From Selaginella moellendorffii (taxonomy: Eukaryota; Streptophyta; Lycopodiopsida; Selaginellales; Selaginellaceae): 64,000 bases of DNA. The notes under the pieces are model-generated. The model did no database searches. It was not told the DNA's origin and worked only from the letters and a program-made list of their open reading frames with translations. The stretch covers positions 916,091-980,090 of the forward strand of contig NW_003314279.1 of NCBI RefSeq assembly GCF_000143415.4, read 5' to 3'. Made by a program: the position numbers and the translations under genes. Shown in pieces: positions 61,201 through 64,000 of this stretch (its first letter is position 1; each line of letters opens with the position of its first letter).

Positions 61201-62427
61201 GTACGCTGTTTCGCAGTTCTTGAAACTAATACGTGCTTACCCCCAAGCAGGATAGTCTAGAGTCGCAAGCGAGTCTAAAAAACAAGCAGCAAGCCGGCCG
61301 AGTCCACCATTTCCAAGAGCAGCATCTCTCTCCTGCAAAAGAAGAACAAAAGACAGAGAAAACCTGAGAAACTCTGTAAAACACACACACACTATATACC
61401 TGCTCGACCAAAATTTCTAAATCGAACCCGAGCTGTTTCAAAGCATCCGCATACTGTCCCTTGACCCCGATGTTGACGATACTGTTTAGCAACGAACGAC
61501 CTGATTGCATGCAAAGGTTGAGTCATAACGCTCAAGAAGGCGACCTTGAAGAGAATGCTCACCCATGAGGAACTCCATTGAAAGATAATATATCCTTTTG
61601 GGGTCCTTTTCTCTCATAAGTGAATGCGTATCGTTCCATCTCTCGATCAGCCGGTCCCGCACGCTATAGGCAGTGGCCTACACATGGAGACACGCGTCAG
61701 TCACAAGGATAGGCACGAAAAATCGACAAAAACCAATATCACTTACCTGGTATGCTTCGAAGTCATCAAACCGGAATCGTGATCTCGCCAGAGTATACTC
61801 GGAGTGATCCACGATGTTTTTCTGGATGCTAAACGTGTCGTTCTTCAAGTACTGATCCATGAGCTTGTACATTCGCTCCACCTTGTGCCTAAACCCCGGA
61901 TCCGAGCTAGGAGCGCCTGGAACGTACGACCTGACGATGAAATCCATGAGCGATGTTGCAAGGTTGCTCTTCTCCGCGGCATCCAGCTTCTTGTCCCTGG
62001 CATTCTTTACCAAAATCTTGAGCAACTGCACAGAAACCCCGTCGTCCATGGCATTCTCTTCCAGCTGGACCGTCGCCTCGGCAACCTTGAATCCCAGATT
62101 CTTCACAAGGGCCACTGCTCCTTGCAACACATCCAATCCCTTGTTCTTGACGCGAGCGGCGAGGAGGTAATCGCTCTCCCAGAAAACCGCCACTTCTCCG
62201 GCGGCATCCGACGCGATCGTCCCTACCTTGGAATCCAGAGCGGCAAATCTCCCACTGCCGCTCGCCGCAATCTGCGTCACCGATCGCTGCGCCGAGATAT
62301 TTCCATGCCGGAGCGGTGGATTCTGCCATATCCGTGGATGATCCGGCGAGGCAATGCCAGCGCGCTTGCTCCCACAGCCGTGATGCCGCCATGGAAGAAT
62401 CGCGGCGACGCTCGCCACCACCGCCAT
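58284..62427 (-). CDS. PHS1: Alpha-1,4-glucan (starch) phosphorylase, plastid-type
   Basis: About fifteen exons on the minus strand. The enzyme releases glucose-1-phosphate from alpha-glucans using pyridoxal phosphate. A long basic/Ala-rich N-terminus from ATG 62427 ([20 protein letters not shown]) suggests a transit peptide and is followed by about 170 residues not found in cytosolic enzymes. Catalytic-domain motifs: [135 protein letters not shown] and the PLP-lysine region [20 protein letters not shown]. It ends [17 protein letters not shown] do not see the roughly 80-residue central insertion of angiosperm L-type enzymes, though an unrecognised exon cannot be excluded. Confidence 0.92.
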
Positions 62428-62517
62428 AGCCAGAGAGCTCCCTTTGCCACACTACCTAGACTACTCGACACACATGACACTGAGAAGCCACAAACTCCCC
62501 TAGCAAATATATGCCGC

Positions 62518-64000
62518 TCATGGCAATTGTACACGAACCATGTTTCTATCACAGCCATACGTTTTGAGGCCCGAGTCATTCTTATAGATGTTCATGAAGA
62601 GCTCCTCCTCGCCGGGATTTGGATCATCCTTGGCCTTGGCTGCGGCATCGTCAACTTCTTGCTTGATTTCCTTGTCCACTGCCTTGAATTCCTCCTCTCT
62701 CATCACATTCTCCTGTGAAAGACGAACAAACAAAGAGTGAGTGGAGATTTTCAGTGCTTGCGGGCTCAACTTACTTTGATCATAAGTTTCTTGATGCGCT
62801 CGATCGGGTCGCGCTCCTGACGAACTCCCTGTATCTCGTTTCGTGTCCTGTAAGTGCTGCCGGGATCCGACATGCTGTGGCCGTGGTATCTGTACGTGTC
62901 CGCCTCCAAAACAATGGGACCCTGGAGAGGAAGCACTAAAAGATCTCGAAGAAGAACCAAGAAGAAAAAAAAGAAAGCTCTACCTTTCCAGACAGGCAGT
63001 GCTCTTTGGCGAATCTCGTAGCTTCTTTTACAGCAAAAGCATCCATCCCGTCAACCTGCGATTCCAGTTCAGTGTTCAAGAACACAGAATCAAAGCTCCT
63101 CGGTACCTTTATCCCAGGAATGTAAGAAACACGGTCATAGAAGGTAGTCTTTTTCGAAGCTCGCCACTCGGCTGTTCCCATTCCATACTGCAAACCGGGG
63201 GAAAAGAAGAAACGCTAATGAAAAGTACGAGCTTCACTTACGTGATTGTTCTCGACGAGAAAGATAAGCGGCAAATCCCAGAGCCCGGCCATGTTCTTCG
63301 CTTCAAACAATTGTCCCTAAGCACACACTACGCTTTGAGACCAAGCAAAGAGGCAATGCTCACAAACCTGATTACCTGCACCATCACCGTAGATGGCCAT
63401 CGCAACGTTGTTCTTCTTCTCGTACTTGTTTGCAAATGCCAAACCGGCACCGAGCGGTCCCGTGGTTCCCACAATCCCCCATCCTCCATAGAAATTATTG
63501 GAAGGCTTGTAGAGATGCATAGACCCTCCTTTCCCTCGAGCACACCCGGTGGATCTTCCCATGAGCTCGGCAAAACATTCCTGGAAGAAAAAAAAAAGAA
63601 ATTTTCAGCTCCTTTCGTTGAAACCATCCTAAAACTGAGAAACTCACTTACGTGCACAGTTCCTCCTCGTCCGAGAAATGTAGCGTGATCTCTGTAAGCC
63701 GTGATCACGGTGTCCTCGTACGTCAAAGCTGCCTCCATCCCTATAGTGACCGCTTCTTGGCCATCGTAGAGATGGCAAAATCCCCGGACGAGCTGGGACT
63801 TGAAGAGCTGGCGCCGAAAAATCGATCAATCTTCTTCCCCTAGAGATACCGAAAAGAAAATCCCTATACCTTGTCCGCAGTGATCTCCATTCGCCGGATC
63901 CGAAACATATCCCGGTACATCTTGACCAGCTCCTCTCTGCTCGTGACGGACTCCCGCGCGGGGCCTTCCTGGAGGAGATGGAGCTGGAATGGCACCGGAA
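62518..64000 (-). CDS. Pyruvate dehydrogenase E1 alpha subunit, mitochondrial (5' end outside window)
   Basis: Nine exons are visible on the minus strand: beyond 64000-63870, 63807-63652, 63580-63368, 63316-63242, 63187-63107, 63055-62984, 62921-62775 and 62712-62518, with one more likely off the edge. E1-alpha binds thiamine diphosphate and decarboxylates pyruvate in the PDH complex. Motifs: [19 protein letters not shown]-like start, [74 protein letters not shown], the ThDP motif [42 protein letters not shown] with the phosphorylation-loop Ser residues, and the end [13 protein letters not shown]. The Arg/Ser pattern and the C-terminus are of the mitochondrial rather than the plastid form. 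The stop is 90 bp before the phosphorylase start codon. Confidence 0.93.

Noticed and set aside
61804-62718. 304-codon plus-strand open frame across the phosphorylase/PDH junction
   Set aside because: It overlaps two well-supported minus-strand genes and has no recognisable domain.
62843-63688. 281-codon plus-strand open frame opposite PDH E1-alpha
   Set aside because: Runs through verified exons and introns of the minus-strand gene; shadow.

Overview
This window is nuclear DNA of a land plant. The genes have many short introns (about 45-100 bp, GT-AG with one GC-AG), very close spacing, plastid-targeted enzymes, class III peroxidases, a PLS-type PPR protein and a Ty1/copia element. The style fits a compact lycophyte genome such as Selaginella. 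That assignment is my inference from gene style, not a database match.

Layout. 1-5.5 kb is repeat-derived: a T/G-skewed non-coding stretch, a polypurine tract and a probable LTR. 6.5-19.2 kb holds a YaaW/UPF0174-type gene, an F-box gene with an inverted pseudogene copy, a broken gene carrying a perfect 178-bp inverted repeat, a PP2C phosphatase, the LHCP-targeting factor LTD/GDC1, a PPR gene and a small plant-specific gene. 20-41.5 kb is a rearranged accessory block. It contains one intact gene for a RAP-domain chloroplast RNA-processing protein (39.4-41.5 kb), two large broken copies and two 3' fragments of that gene, three cytochrome P450 5' fragments, two CCCH zinc-finger/WD40 fragments, a PP2C-downstream fragment, an inverted pair of nearly identical peroxidase genes around a truncated acyltransferase, and a 4.3-kb copia element inserted in one RAP pseudogene. 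Much of it forms a large interrupted palindrome centred near 36 kb. 41.8-64 kb returns to ordinary dense genes: plastid-type enolase, a BKI1/MAKR-like signalling protein, CTP synthase, an unrecognised probable plastid protein, an F-box-associated-like protein, a ZIFL-type MFS transporter, a starch (alpha-glucan) phosphorylase and the mitochondrial pyruvate dehydrogenase E1-alpha subunit, which runs off the right edge.

How the genes relate. Several intact genes serve plastid or central carbon metabolism (LTD, RAP, enolase, starch phosphorylase, PDH E1-alpha), but plant genes are not organised in operons and I infer no joint regulation. The most unusual content is structural: three separate inverted repeats, a chimeric multi-gene fragment cassette, a peroxidase pair lacking the canonical distal Arg and His, and a copia polyprotein in one frame broken only by three stops, each explicable by a C-to-T change. 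I found no convincing new multi-gene system. The palindromes and the altered peroxidases are the best leads.
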